IMG/VR virus record: IMGVR_UViG_3300021135_000019
Location: 1 to 42,037 of that record
Direction: 5' to 3' (one strand)
Source of the DNA: a virus
Length of the DNA: 42,037 nucleotides
This document shows, piece after piece, positions 22,899 through 31,815 of the stretch. Within the stretch, counting starts at the first letter, position 1; each line of letters opens with the position of its first letter. Below the pieces are notes generated by a model that saw only the letters and a list, made by a program, of their open reading frames with translations, searched no databases and was not told where the DNA came from. Made by a program: the position numbers and the translations under genes.

Positions 22899-24793
22899 GG
22901 CTTTGTTCCTGTCGAAGAAGTTGCGCTTGTAACAGCATTGATAAACGCTGTTTCAGATACAGTCTTAACACTTCCAGTAGTATTAGTGCTATTCCAAATA
23001 GCAGGGTACCTACTAAAGGTAATGTTTACTACGCTCAATACAGGAACCATACGTAGATCAAAGATCATATGGTTTACTGTAAGGTTAGCTACAGATCCAA
23101 AGTACCTTAGGTTATCGTTAAGCTGAAGCCAGCAAGGCATACCAGTAGTATATCCAAAATCTGCTGTAACTCCAGAACCACGATAGCTTTCGTCAAGCAG
23201 TAGGGCATTCTTACGTGGGTCGCCATTTAATACCCGGTACAAAAACTCAACGTCATATTCAGTACCACGGTTTAAAATACCTTGAACATGCTCTTCTGAA
23301 AGTCCCCCGGTATTTGGATATGCTCCAGCAAGATCACTTCCGCCTTGTGGATAGTCTCTTAAGTAGGACATATCAATAATGCGGTTTAAATAAAGCTCAA
23401 AGGTTACTGACTGATTGCCCTGTAGAAGAACAGACGGATCAGAAGAACCAAGGGTCCAATCTACGTTATTGCTTGCAGCAGTGCTATAAGAAAAGGTAGT
23501 GGGGTTATACATAAATCTAAATCCCCATTGAGGAGCGGTCTCACCTTTTCCAACAGCCAGGTTTTTAATATTATCTGGGTTGGTATTCAAAGCAGCGGCA
23601 CCCTTAGGATCTTGAAATATCTTTCCCTGATTCCCTGCAGTATATTTAGAAACTACATCTCTAGCAGTAACTGCATCAAGCTGCGAACCATTATATGCAT
23701 AGCCTGTAATTAGGTTAGAAATATAAGGTTGATTTCTACTAAAAATGTGAGGATATGGATTAAACCTAGCAGAAGGAAGATTGGAAGTATTAGTGTTTGT
23801 AGGTATGTTTGCATTTGATGGCTTTGTAGGTGCGGGGACTCTACCCGTAGTTTGGCCTTGACAGTCTGCAAGAATAATGTCGTGTATCTTTGTCTTAGCA
23901 TCCGTAATGCCTTTAGTGTCTGTCTGCTTGACATTAAGATATGGGCCACTGAAGTACCTATATGTTGAGGAGTCGCCGCTCACGCCTGCAGTATACGTAG
24001 CCCAGTTATATGTTCCTGCGCCAGTCTTTTGATCATAGGTAGTTGATCCAATAAACAAAGCAAACCATTGTTTTTGACACTTGTCAAATACTACGCTTAG
24101 AGATCCACCGCCCCCACCATTTCCAGCAGTAGTCCATTCTTTCTTGCTTTCAATAAAGGTAGTAAAACCATTAGGGTAGGTAGGAATAGGTACGGCAGTG
24201 CCTACGGTTACAGTAGGTATTTGATTAAGAGCAGTAAGAGAAGTAATGTTTCCTACGCTGGTGTCCCCACCGTAAGTTCCTTGAAAGTTGTTTGGACTGA
24301 AGCTACAGTATAAGTTTACATAGTTAGTAATAGCCGTATTAGGTTGAAGAAGGCGGGTGCTAAACCAGTAGACTGCCCCACTAGATGGGCTACTTACAAT
24401 ATTGCTTGACCCACTATTTGTGTGAGCACCAATGTATGTTCCGCTTCCACCCGTATCAAAATACTTACTATCGGAACCAAAATCCATATGCAAACCGGTA
24501 CCGACATCATTTCCTGTTAACCAGTAGTAGGTTTTGACGCCGCTTACATTTTTAATTTGATATACACGAACTAAATAATGAACAGTAAACCCTACCTGAA
24601 CCTCAAACTTTGTTACAGTAGGGGTAGCTAGCTGAGAAACTGTTGGCTCAGCTTGAATCTGAATAAGGTTAGGATAAATTGATGGATCAAAAGTAGCACC
24701 ACCTAGACTTACAGCCAAAGGTTCAGTGGTAGCAGATTGCTTCCAATCAACATAGGTCTGTACTGTATACCCATAAGAATATGTGGTTGCCAT
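22895..24793 (-). CDS. Putative tube-end/baseplate protein
   Basis: The 632-residue protein has a variable, Gly/Ser/Thr-rich N-terminal half and a more conserved C-terminal part. Around residues 425-480 'FRFMYNPTTFSY' followed by 'SVTFELYLNRIID' resembles the tube-cap or 'CIS tube' proteins that join the tail tube to the baseplate. It is encoded between the tape measure and the LysM-like gene, exactly where a tube-initiator or gp48/gp54-like protein belongs. The N-terminal half has no motif I recognise. The start overlaps the tape measure stop by one base. Confidence 0.6.
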   Translation of the reverse strand: MATTYSYGYTVQTYVDWKQSATTEPLAVSLGGATFDPSIYPNLIQIQAEPTVSQLATPTVTKFEVQVGFTVHYLVRVYQIKNVSGVKTYYWLTGNDVGTGLHMDFGSDSKYFDTGGSGTYIGAHTNSGSSNIVSSPSSGAVYWFSTRLLQPNTAITNYVNLYCSFSPNNFQGTYGGDTSVGNITSLTALNQIPTVTVGTAVPIPTYPNGFTTFIESKKEWTTAGNGGGGGSLSVVFDKCQKQWFALFIGSTTYDQKTGAGTYNWATYTAGVSGDSSTYRYFSGPYLNVKQTDTKGITDAKTKIHDIILADCQGQTTGRVPAPTKPSNANIPTNTNTSNLPSARFNPYPHIFSRNQPYISNLITGYAYNGSQLDAVTARDVVSKYTAGNQGKIFQDPKGAAALNTNPDNIKNLAVGKGETAPQWGFRFMYNPTTFSYSTAASNNVDWTLGSSDPSVLLQGNQSVTFELYLNRIIDMSYLRDYPQGGSDLAGAYPNTGGLSEEHVQGILNRGTEYDVEFLYRVLNGDPRKNALLLDESYRGSGVTADFGYTTGMPCWLQLNDNLRYFGSVANLTVNHMIFDLRMVPVLSVVNITFSRYPAIWNSTNTTGSVKTVSETAFINAVTSATSSTGTKP

Positions 24794-27465
24794 TAGATAG
24801 CTCCTCCAAGGCTCTTAAGCACTGCGCTGTTCTTCAATTCTTGACCCACCATACTTACTAGCCGCTTAGCTTCAGCTACGCTTGATTGAGCAATCTGTAC
24901 CTTCATATTTAGGTTTACAACTACTGCCCCACCATGAGCAGAAGAGGTTACCACAGAAGGACCACCTACACCAGTAGGCAGTCTAGAAGCAATAGAGGCT
25001 GTTCCTAGATCTCCAGTAGGTCCACCGTAACCTGGGATGTGTGTTCCCCAAGGCGATTGGTCTACCGCAGTAAGAACTGCTGCCGTATTGTTACCTGCAG
25101 TAAGCGCAGAAAGAATGCTCTTATAGAGCCCATTATTTAAAGTCTGGATAGTTGCTTGGTAGCCTTGATCCCAGCTGGTGTAGGACTTAACACCTTCGGA
25201 GTTCATGTTAGTTGCGCCCTTTTCACCCTGGGTAGTATTAAGTGGGTTGTAGTGTGCAGAGTTATGCCACTGGCCACCTTCCCAAGCAGACCAAGTTGTA
25301 AGGGCTGTAATATTATCTTTTGTTACAGGCTTTCCTAGCTTTGTGAGAAGAGTCTTAGCCCAATCTTGTTGGCTACCTGTTCCCAAAATAGTTCCCGCAG
25401 TAACAGAAGTCTTTCCCTTAATAAAGGATAGTGACCTTCCATCACCCAAGTTGTGTCCGGCATTCTGTCCAAACATATTATCCAAAGCTGTGCTTCCTGG
25501 TGTAGAGGCAAGGCTGCTAATGAGAGAGTTTATATCTTGGCTAGATAAACCAGATCCTGTAGGAGTTGTTGTCTTTGAACCAGGTGTGCCCGATGTAGCC
25601 CCCTGTAGATATGGGGCTGGGTTAACCTTCTTGCCATTAACAAGAACTTCAAAGTGAAGGTGTGGGCCAGTTGAGTTACCTGTGTTACCGGATAGACCAA
25701 TAACTGTTCCACCAGAAACTTTTTGACCTCTTGATACTGAGATCTGCTTTAAGTGTGCATAGCGGGTTCTGTATGAGCCATGGTCAATTTCAATATAGTT
25801 ACCGTAACCTCCGCCGTTACCAACAATGGTTACAACACCATCATCGTGAGCGTAAACCTTAGTACCCAACTTAGCGCCAAAGTCAAGACCTGCGTGGAAT
25901 CCTTTAGTCTTTGCTCCACCACCACGTTGTCCGTAAGGAGATGTTACAGGTGTTCCTCTAGGAACAGGGGTGACATTTTGGTGTCCTCCGCTTATTGGCC
26001 CACCAATACCTGTATGACCCATGTTACCGTGGTCATAAGCTCCTCCTGCAGCAGCAGCTACTGCAGCTGTTTCACCAACAGCTAAAGCGTCTTCTGCACC
26101 CAAAGCAAGATCTTCTAAAATACTGCTACCCTTAAATGGGTTATGGAACTGGCCTTTAACAAAGTTAAATGCTTTTCCTAAGAAAGACTCACCCTTTTTT
26201 ACAAACTTTCCGTTTGACATTACTGGGCCAATTGCTTTTTCTGCTGGTTTACCAAGCACACCTTTTAACGCACGCTTAGTAGCATATGCATTAATGCCTG
26301 CAGAGGCCGCTGCGCTTCCAATACCTGAAAGAGTACCTCCAACGTTACCTGCTCCTGGGAACGTGTCTAAGATTCCTTTGAGGCCCATTAAAGCACTAGT
26401 GACGCCTTTAGCAGCATTAGCTACGCTAGTAAAATCATTGGTTAAAGCGGCATTGGTATTTAAGGCAGTGTTGTATCCGCCAACTAATCCCTGCTCTGTT
26501 GCGGCAAGGGCTCCAGCTTGAGCAGTGTTGTTTGTGAAGTTGGAGTACATAGGGCTTGACTTATCAACATTCATAGCTCCAAGCATGGTCTTAGCATTGC
26601 CCATTTGAGAGGAAGTAATGTCGCTTCCAATTTGAGCACGGGCCATGATGCCCGACTGAAGAGTCTGCATCAAGGCCTGGTTGCCGCCAGCTACTTGCTG
26701 AAGTACTTGATAACCTTTACCGCCAGGATTAAGAACTGCTGTTGAAGCCTGCTGTGCAGAAATCTTTTGTCCACGGAAGAGGGCGTTGTAGACAGAGTTA
26801 ACAATCTGATTAGGTGGGAGCAAGTTACCTTGACTATCACGAACACGGATACCAAGACGCAGAAAGTTCATTCCATTAACGCCACCCATAGCACCGGCAA
26901 CTTGTTCGTTGCTCATGCCAGTCATGGCACTCAAGCCTGCAATCTGAGTCATGACATTCTGAGAGCTCATTGAGTTAGCTGTGTAACCCATGTTAGATAA
27001 AGTCATAGCAGCCATGGTTGGACCCATAGCGCTTGTGGCACCCATACCAACTTGAGAGTTGGCCATTCGGGTTGCCTGCATATTTGACATGCCAGCAAAA
27101 CCGGCATAAGTTGATGCACCCATAGCTTGAGTTACTGCAGCCATGGTGCTTGGTGCCATTGACATAGCTGTGGCACCTACAGCTACAACGCCTAGTCCTA
27201 GACCGGTTGCAGCTTGAGCTGGGCTAAATGAACCTAGCCCTAGTCTTCCTGAACCCACATTCTGTGAGCCAACAAGACCGGAAGTCTTTTTAATATCGGC
27301 AGATGTGCTCTTCCAGTCGTCACTGATTCGCTTGACAACTTTTTCTACTTCTGTAAAGAGCTTAAGAAGTTCTTTAGGCATGTCGTCAAAAGATGTACTG
27401 CCAACAGTACCTAGACCCTCAGGTGTATCTGAGGCTCCGACCATATTGCCAAAAGCATCTGCCAT
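24793..27465 (-). CDS. Tape measure protein with M23 peptidase and lysozyme-like domains
   Basis: This 890-residue protein determines tail length and carries cell-wall-degrading domains. The N-terminal half is Ala/Gly/Met-rich and helical, with a hydrophobic patch near 86-112. An M23 (LytM-type) metallopeptidase occupies about 505-620, with His524 and Asp528 in 'HAGLD', His571, and His602/His604 in 'PHLHFE', so the zinc ligands appear intact. A second domain at about 700-800 ('WSAWEGGQWHNS', 'NPLNTT', 'GYQATIQTLNNG') resembles lysozyme-like domains of phage lysins; Glu729 is a candidate catalytic residue. The protein follows the chaperone-like gene and the tube gene, as expected. These domains would open the thick actinobacterial wall during DNA entry. 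Confidence 0.88.
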   Translation of the reverse strand: MADAFGNMVGASDTPEGLGTVGSTSFDDMPKELLKLFTEVEKVVKRISDDWKSTSADIKKTSGLVGSQNVGSGRLGLGSFSPAQAATGLGLGVVAVGATAMSMAPSTMAAVTQAMGASTYAGFAGMSNMQATRMANSQVGMGATSAMGPTMAAMTLSNMGYTANSMSSQNVMTQIAGLSAMTGMSNEQVAGAMGGVNGMNFLRLGIRVRDSQGNLLPPNQIVNSVYNALFRGQKISAQQASTAVLNPGGKGYQVLQQVAGGNQALMQTLQSGIMARAQIGSDITSSQMGNAKTMLGAMNVDKSSPMYSNFTNNTAQAGALAATEQGLVGGYNTALNTNAALTNDFTSVANAAKGVTSALMGLKGILDTFPGAGNVGGTLSGIGSAAASAGINAYATKRALKGVLGKPAEKAIGPVMSNGKFVKKGESFLGKAFNFVKGQFHNPFKGSSILEDLALGAEDALAVGETAAVAAAAGGAYDHGNMGHTGIGGPISGGHQNVTPVPRGTPVTSPYGQRGGGAKTKGFHAGLDFGAKLGTKVYAHDDGVVTIVGNGGGYGNYIEIDHGSYRTRYAHLKQISVSRGQKVSGGTVIGLSGNTGNSTGPHLHFEVLVNGKKVNPAPYLQGATSGTPGSKTTTPTGSGLSSQDINSLISSLASTPGSTALDNMFGQNAGHNLGDGRSLSFIKGKTSVTAGTILGTGSQQDWAKTLLTKLGKPVTKDNITALTTWSAWEGGQWHNSAHYNPLNTTQGEKGATNMNSEGVKSYTSWDQGYQATIQTLNNGLYKSILSALTAGNNTAAVLTAVDQSPWGTHIPGYGGPTGDLGTASIASRLPTGVGGPSVVTSSAHGGAVVVNLNMKVQIAQSSVAEAKRLVSMVGQELKNSAVLKSLGGAI

Positions 27466-27470
27466 TTAAA

Positions 27471-27620
27471 TCACCGCCTTCTTCCTGTAGCTCTATTCAA
27501 CCAGTTAAGACGTTCCCTTAAACTTAGAGAACGTAGTTCCGTAAGAGACCATCCAGGATAGTATTGACTTATTAAGTCATACATCTCTATGAGAGTCTCA
27601 TAGTTTATTTCGTTAGCGAA
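27471..27620 (-). CDS. Candidate +1 frameshift extension of the gp26-like tail protein
   Basis: Downstream of the gp26-like gene's stop, the +1 frame is open for 49 codons to TGA 27471, ending five bases before the tape measure start. It encodes a helical, phage-like sequence beginning FANEINYETLIEMYDLISQY and continuing through 'YPGWSLTELRSLSLRERLNW'. It has no convincing start of its own; an ATG at 27584 lacks a ribosome-binding sequence and would give 37 residues. The 0 frame ends GAG TTG TTT CGC TAA, and a Phe-tRNA on TTT could re-pair with the +1 codon TTC. A fused product is typical of tail assembly chaperones encoded just before the tape measure. Confidence 0.55.
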   Translation of the reverse strand, partial: FANEINYETLIEMYDLISQYYPGWSLTELRSLSLRERLNWLNRATGRRR

Positions 27621-28428
27621 ACAACTCCGCCAAGGTTAGCGGAAGCGGTACCTCCGTGCCGCAGGCACTGCAAGGTACTTTAATTTCACTGAGTTGTGGG
27701 CCAGGGTTGCGGTTTGTAATCTCTTCTAAAATATCTCTGCGATCCTTAATGCTTAGGTTTCTAACCACGCTAGGATCAATCACAGGAGCATCATTGATAG
27801 ATACTACACAGTGACTTAAGATAATTGTATCTAATTCTGCAGTAGTTTTGTTGTTTGAAGCTACGATTGCTTTCTGAGCTGAGCCCTTTGGCAGTGTAAC
27901 TACAACCTTTCCTACCTTACAATCTAGTACAAATTCTCCAGGACCTTCTAGGGTCTTTACTGGAACATCTTTGTCTAGATCAATATCAAAGACCTGCTCT
28001 TCACCACAGTGTGGGCAGTTAGCAGGGCCAAGCTTTACATCTGACCCAAAGGTTACCTTCCTAATAGCTAGGAGAATAGCCTCACGGTCTCCTGCATATA
28101 GGGAGTCAAGAAGACCTTCAGTAGATGCTTCTTCACCGATCTTTACAGTTCCCCGGCTTAAAATAGTAAGAAGAGCCTTACCTGTGTCTGTGATTTTAGA
28201 GATTGCCTCTTCATCAATACCGGTAAGCTCCCTTACTTCTGCTGCGGTAATCAATCCGGTAAACGGATCAAGTAGTCCAGCAGGCAATGTAACATCTGTT
28301 GCAGGAGGCAACTTGGTTTCAGGCTTTAGTGCCTTTACGGTTGCCTCCTGAGCAGACATTGCATCTGCAGCAAGTTTATTTGCTACTTGTGGATCTTGTG
28401 CCGCATTAATAGTCTTATTAGTAGTCAT
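27613..28428 (-). CDS. T4 gp26-like baseplate/tail assembly protein
   Basis: The 271-residue protein has a low-complexity N-terminus, a helical middle with 'TEGLLDSLYAGDREAILLAIRKVTFG' in outline (103-128), and two CxxC pairs (Cys138/Cys141 and Cys253/Cys256) that probably share one zinc. This layout matches the T4 gp26-like baseplate family found in many myoviruses. It lies between tube and tape measure, the usual place of tail assembly chaperones. Its 3' end carries a candidate +1 slip site (TTT C) leading into a downstream open frame, so two products may be made. Start ATG 28428. Confidence 0.65.
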   Translation of the reverse strand: MTTNKTINAAQDPQVANKLAADAMSAQEATVKALKPETKLPPATDVTLPAGLLDPFTGLITAAEVRELTGIDEEAISKITDTGKALLTILSRGTVKIGEEASTEGLLDSLYAGDREAILLAIRKVTFGSDVKLGPANCPHCGEEQVFDIDLDKDVPVKTLEGPGEFVLDCKVGKVVVTLPKGSAQKAIVASNNKTTAELDTIILSHCVVSINDAPVIDPSVVRNLSIKDRRDILEEITNRNPGPQLSEIKVPCSACGTEVPLPLTLAELFR

Positions 28429-28452
28429 TTTATATACCTTTAGTTAGTTTGA

Positions 28453-29115
28453 TTACTGGCCGGTAACAGCTGGTGCAGTTCCTGCCTTTGTGTATCCTGT
28501 TGCGTATGTTACGTCAAAGCCTTCATGTACAAGCTGAATCTCTTCAACCATGAGGGTATTAGCTCCTGCATCCAAGTTGCTATATGACAAGGAAGTAATC
28601 CAGGCATTGTAGACCTTGAAACGCATTGAGGTATGTTGTCCATAAGGTGTTGAAGCTGCGACTGTATCGTCGCTTCCTGCTGAACCTGTTGGGTTAGGAT
28701 GTGTAAGAACCTGGATATCCAAGTTAACACGGAATTGAGAACCTGCTGCGGTTGTCACACCTGGTGTAACAACTGTAAACAAGCGCTTCATCCAATCAGC
28801 ATTTCCCATCTGTCCCAACATAACACCCTTAGAAAGAGTGATAGGTGTGAACGAAGATTGTCCAGGAATCTGGTGGACGTTGGTGTTGTATCCGCCTTCA
28901 CGGTAAGCAATTGACTCTGTCGCTACGCTTAGACCTGAAAGAGATACGAAGCCCATAGTACCAAATGCATTTGATCCACCTTGAGCAGCACTGGTTCCCC
29001 AGTATGTGTCAGGTGTAGCACCATCTGGAGCTACAGGTGTAAATTGCACAAGGAACTTAAAATTACGGACTGGATCCGTAAGTAAGGTACTTAGAACATT
29101 TAGGTTAGTTGCCAT
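28453..29115 (-). CDS. Tail tube protein (T4 gp19-like)
   Basis: The 220-residue protein shows the gp19-type tube signatures 'DPVRNFKFLVQF' (14-25), 'VSLSGLSVATESIAYREGGYN' in outline (about 57-77), then 'IPGQSSFTPITLSKG'. These strands form the stacked hexameric rings of the inner tail tube. The C-terminal part has a loop 'GSAGSDDTVAASTPYG' and a final strand pair. It is encoded directly after the sheath gene with a 14-base gap, the standard order in contractile tails. No odd features. Confidence 0.92.
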   Translation of the reverse strand: MATNLNVLSTLLTDPVRNFKFLVQFTPVAPDGATPDTYWGTSAAQGGSNAFGTMGFVSLSGLSVATESIAYREGGYNTNVHQIPGQSSFTPITLSKGVMLGQMGNADWMKRLFTVVTPGVTTAAGSQFRVNLDIQVLTHPNPTGSAGSDDTVAASTPYGQHTSMRFKVYNAWITSLSYSNLDAGANTLMVEEIQLVHEGFDVTYATGYTKAGTAPAVTGQ

Positions 29116-29129
29116 TTGTCATTATCTCC

Positions 29130-30896
29130 TTACGCCGTAGCGTTTCCTGTTAGTTGTCCGATCTGAATGACAACGAACTCTGCTGGATATTCTAGTGCGA
29201 CGCCAACTGTGATATTTACCTTACCGTTTTGGATATCAGTAAATGAGTTGTTACGTCCGTCACAGATTACGTAGTAAGCCTGAGCGGAAGTATTTCCACG
29301 CAAGTTTCCAGTATTCCAATATGAGAATAGGAAGCTGCTTACTGCTGTATTGATTTGATTCCATAGACGCTCGTCATTGTTCTCAAATAGAGCGAACGAT
29401 GTTAGATCAGTAAGGCGCTTTTCGATGTAAATCAAAGAACGGCGGATATTGATATAACGGTTGTTAGGAGTGTTATCAAGAGTACGAGCACCCATAACTA
29501 CAATACCTGCGCCAGGTACCTGACGGATAGTGTTGATTGGGTCTGATGATGTGTTGAGTGTATCAAGCTCAGCATTTGTGAAGTTGTGTTCAGTAGATAC
29601 TGCAAGAGCAATACGGTTCTGAAGACCTGCTGGAGCTTTTGCTGGACCACGGTTTGCATCTGTAAATGTGTACTGTCCAACTACTGCAGCACCTGGAGCC
29701 TGTAGACGAACTGCTCCTGGGATCTTTGTTGGATCTGGGATGTTAACCCAAGGCCAGTAAGCAGCTGCAATTCCGCCTGAAGTTGCTGCGGCAAAGATTG
29801 CAGATGTTGCTGTGACCTGCTGTTGTGCAGCAGCGGCATTTGCTAGTCCTGATGGAGTATCAATAACTGCAAAGCAGTCTGTACGAGTAGCTGCATAAGC
29901 TACTGCGTCTCCATGGATCTGTGCGGTCAATGTAGCTGTAGAAGCATATGGAGCATCAGCTGCATAGATAACCAAGCTTGTAGCAACTGCATCGTATGTT
30001 GTCCATCCAGCTGCATAATCTGTACGTGCTGGGGCGGCTCCGTCAACACCTGAAGTTAGGCTAACGTTTGAGCTAGTAACTCCTGGGAACTTAGCAGAGT
30101 TGATTGTTCCAACGCTTACTAGGTTAGATTGAGCAGCAATAACTGCGCCAATGTAGTTAGAGTCTGTTGAGGACATGCTCAAATCTGAGTAGGATTCAAC
30201 CAAAGTAGATGATGTGATTCCGTTTACGATTGAAGATGCGTAGATGTTTAGACCAAAGCGGTTAGAAACACCTGCTGAAGTTACCTGTACTGCATAGTTA
30301 TTTCCCCATGAACCTGGGTTAAGAGCAGTCAAAGTAAAGACGTTTGATGGTGTCAAAGTTACTGTAGCTGTAGCTGAAGCACCTGTTACTGCTGTGCCTG
30401 TAGCTGCATTTGTTACAGTGAACTGTGAGCTTGTAGCTGATGCGATTGTTACACCGCTCAAGTTAAAAGCTGAGGTAGAGAGGCCAGTAATTGTTACTGT
30501 CTGACCTGCTGAGAATGTATTGTTAGCTGTATATGTGACAGTACCTGTTGCGGCGCTAGCTGCTGTTACTGTAGCTGTAAGTGTTCCTGACAAGCCATCA
30601 GTAATAGCTGTTGACGCTGAGGTTGATCCTGATCCTACTACACGCTTTACATACAAACCACGACCGCCATTAGAAAAATAGTTATAGGCAGCCCAAGTGG
30701 TTGGGTAAGAGTCTGATAGTCCACCGAATGTGTTCTTGAAGTCGTTCCAGGTACTTACGTATGCTGGAGCGGCTGTTGGACCTTGAGCAAGAGCACCAAC
30801 AAATGCAGCAACTGCTGTTGAAGTATTTGCAGGTGTAATCGCCTGAGGTAGAGCCACTTCTTGGATATAGACTCCGGGGCGGGCAAATGTTGCCAT
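29130..30896 (-). CDS. Tail sheath protein
   Basis: The 588-residue protein begins 'MATFARPGVYIQEV' and ends with a long conserved C-terminal region containing 'RYINIRRSLIYIEKRL' and 'ALEYPAEFVVIQIGQ' in outline, both hallmarks of contractile sheath subunits. It would polymerise around the tube and contract to inject DNA. Residues about 105-180 form an inserted beta-rich module ('GTVTYTANNTFSAGQTVTITG' in outline is spread over 118-138) that is also found in the J-like and gpI-like proteins and probably projects from the sheath surface. DNA of this insert is 30357-30584. Confidence 0.95.
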   Translation of the reverse strand: MATFARPGVYIQEVALPQAITPANTSTAVAAFVGALAQGPTAAPAYVSTWNDFKNTFGGLSDSYPTTWAAYNYFSNGGRGLYVKRVVGSGSTSASTAITDGLSGTLTATVTAASAATGTVTYTANNTFSAGQTVTITGLSTSAFNLSGVTIASATSSQFTVTNAATGTAVTGASATATVTLTPSNVFTLTALNPGSWGNNYAVQVTSAGVSNRFGLNIYASSIVNGITSSTLVESYSDLSMSSTDSNYIGAVIAAQSNLVSVGTINSAKFPGVTSSNVSLTSGVDGAAPARTDYAAGWTTYDAVATSLVIYAADAPYASTATLTAQIHGDAVAYAATRTDCFAVIDTPSGLANAAAAQQQVTATSAIFAAATSGGIAAAYWPWVNIPDPTKIPGAVRLQAPGAAVVGQYTFTDANRGPAKAPAGLQNRIALAVSTEHNFTNAELDTLNTSSDPINTIRQVPGAGIVVMGARTLDNTPNNRYINIRRSLIYIEKRLTDLTSFALFENNDERLWNQINTAVSSFLFSYWNTGNLRGNTSAQAYYVICDGRNNSFTDIQNGKVNITVGVALEYPAEFVVIQIGQLTGNATA

Positions 30897-30940
30897 TCCG
30901 GTTACTCCTTAGGGTTAGGTTGTTATCTTAAATATACGAT

Positions 30941-31546
30941 TTATAGCGGGGCGGTAAAGGATACCGTTTGGTTTGTGAACGTGATTGTAGGATTTTGTGT
31001 TACTTCGTACAACTGAACAAGTACATCTTCAAAGATTTCTGCACTTATCCGGATGTTATAGACGTTACTGAATAGACGCTTTTCGCCCTCAGTAGTATCT
31101 CTTTTTGAGAATCCCAACATATCCAAACGGCGTCTTGTTCCGTCTTGAGGTATGTTGAGATACCCAAATCTAAATGGTAGTCTACCAGAAGAAAGCAGCT
31201 GTGCGATGATCTGGCGATCATGGCGAGGCTGACGAGACCACGTAGTTACTTGATAAAGAAGCTGAACAGGGATAGGGTAGTTAACCACGGTATTAGAGCT
31301 GGTAACACCTTCTGGGGTATACATAGTATCTGTTGGGATAACTACAGCGCCACGGTGTGCACGGTCAACCTCTTCAGAGATTCCTACAAGATCAATAGTG
31401 ATGTAGGGATAAGACTGCTGACGGATTTCCTTATCAGGCTGTCCATAGAATACACCTACAGGGCGAGCAGAGTTTCCACCATCCGATACTGTCATGCCAG
31501 AGAGCAGGGTCTTTAGGGCAGCTTCTTCATTAAGAATGAAAGGCAT
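30941..31546 (-). CDS. Putative tail terminator/neck protein
   Basis: The 201-residue protein lies immediately upstream of the sheath gene. It contains 'YPYITIDLVGISEEVDRAHRG', in outline near residues 46-66, and 'YNIRISAEIFEDVLVQL' near the C-terminus. The position between neck genes and sheath, the size and the alternating strand/helix pattern fit a tail terminator or tail completion protein (gp15-like class) that caps the tube and joins the head. I do not see a family-defining motif, so this is a context-led call. It starts at ATG 31546, overlapping the upstream stop by one base. Confidence 0.5.
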   Translation of the reverse strand: MPFILNEEAALKTLLSGMTVSDGGNSARPVGVFYGQPDKEIRQQSYPYITIDLVGISEEVDRAHRGAVVIPTDTMYTPEGVTSSNTVVNYPIPVQLLYQVTTWSRQPRHDRQIIAQLLSSGRLPFRFGYLNIPQDGTRRRLDMLGFSKRDTTEGEKRLFSNVYNIRISAEIFEDVLVQLYEVTQNPTITFTNQTVSFTAPL

Positions 31547-31815
31547 TACATTCCCCCGATCATAAATGTGCGAAGGGCAGGAGAAGCAGGGGTTTCTTGG
31601 GTGCCATACTCAAGAGTCATGATCTGATCTTCAAGATGCTCAGGGTATGTGATGTGGTGGTTATCACCATCATGTCCCATAGAAAGTTTAGAGACAATGT
31701 GCTCAGGCCAGCCATAAGTTGCGGCATGTTCACGAAGCTTAGAGGTGTAGCCAACTGTGGCTGCCTTCTCCGCACGCTTGATTGCTAGGTTAAATACTGA
31801 TGAGATACTAGCCAT
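31546..31815 (-). CDS. Small hypothetical neck-region protein
   Basis: I do not recognise this 89-residue protein. It begins with a helix (SISSVFNLAIKRAEKAATVG) and has a His-rich centre 'MGHDGDNHHITYPEHLEDQIMTLEYG' in outline, with a helical C-terminus. It could be a head-tail joining or tail-completion factor given its place just before the terminator-like gene. The ATG at 31815 overlaps the preceding small gene's end by eight bases. The cluster of histidines (about residues 48-60) might bind metal, but this is speculation. Confidence 0.65.
   Translation of the reverse strand: MASISSVFNLAIKRAEKAATVGYTSKLREHAATYGWPEHIVSKLSMGHDGDNHHITYPEHLEDQIMTLEYGTQETPASPALRTFMIGGM

Noticed and set aside
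27590-27621. A -1 frameshift at the end of the gp26-like gene
   Set aside because: The -1 frame meets a stop within a few codons (GTT TCG CTA ACG AAA TAA), so only the +1 frame gives an extension.
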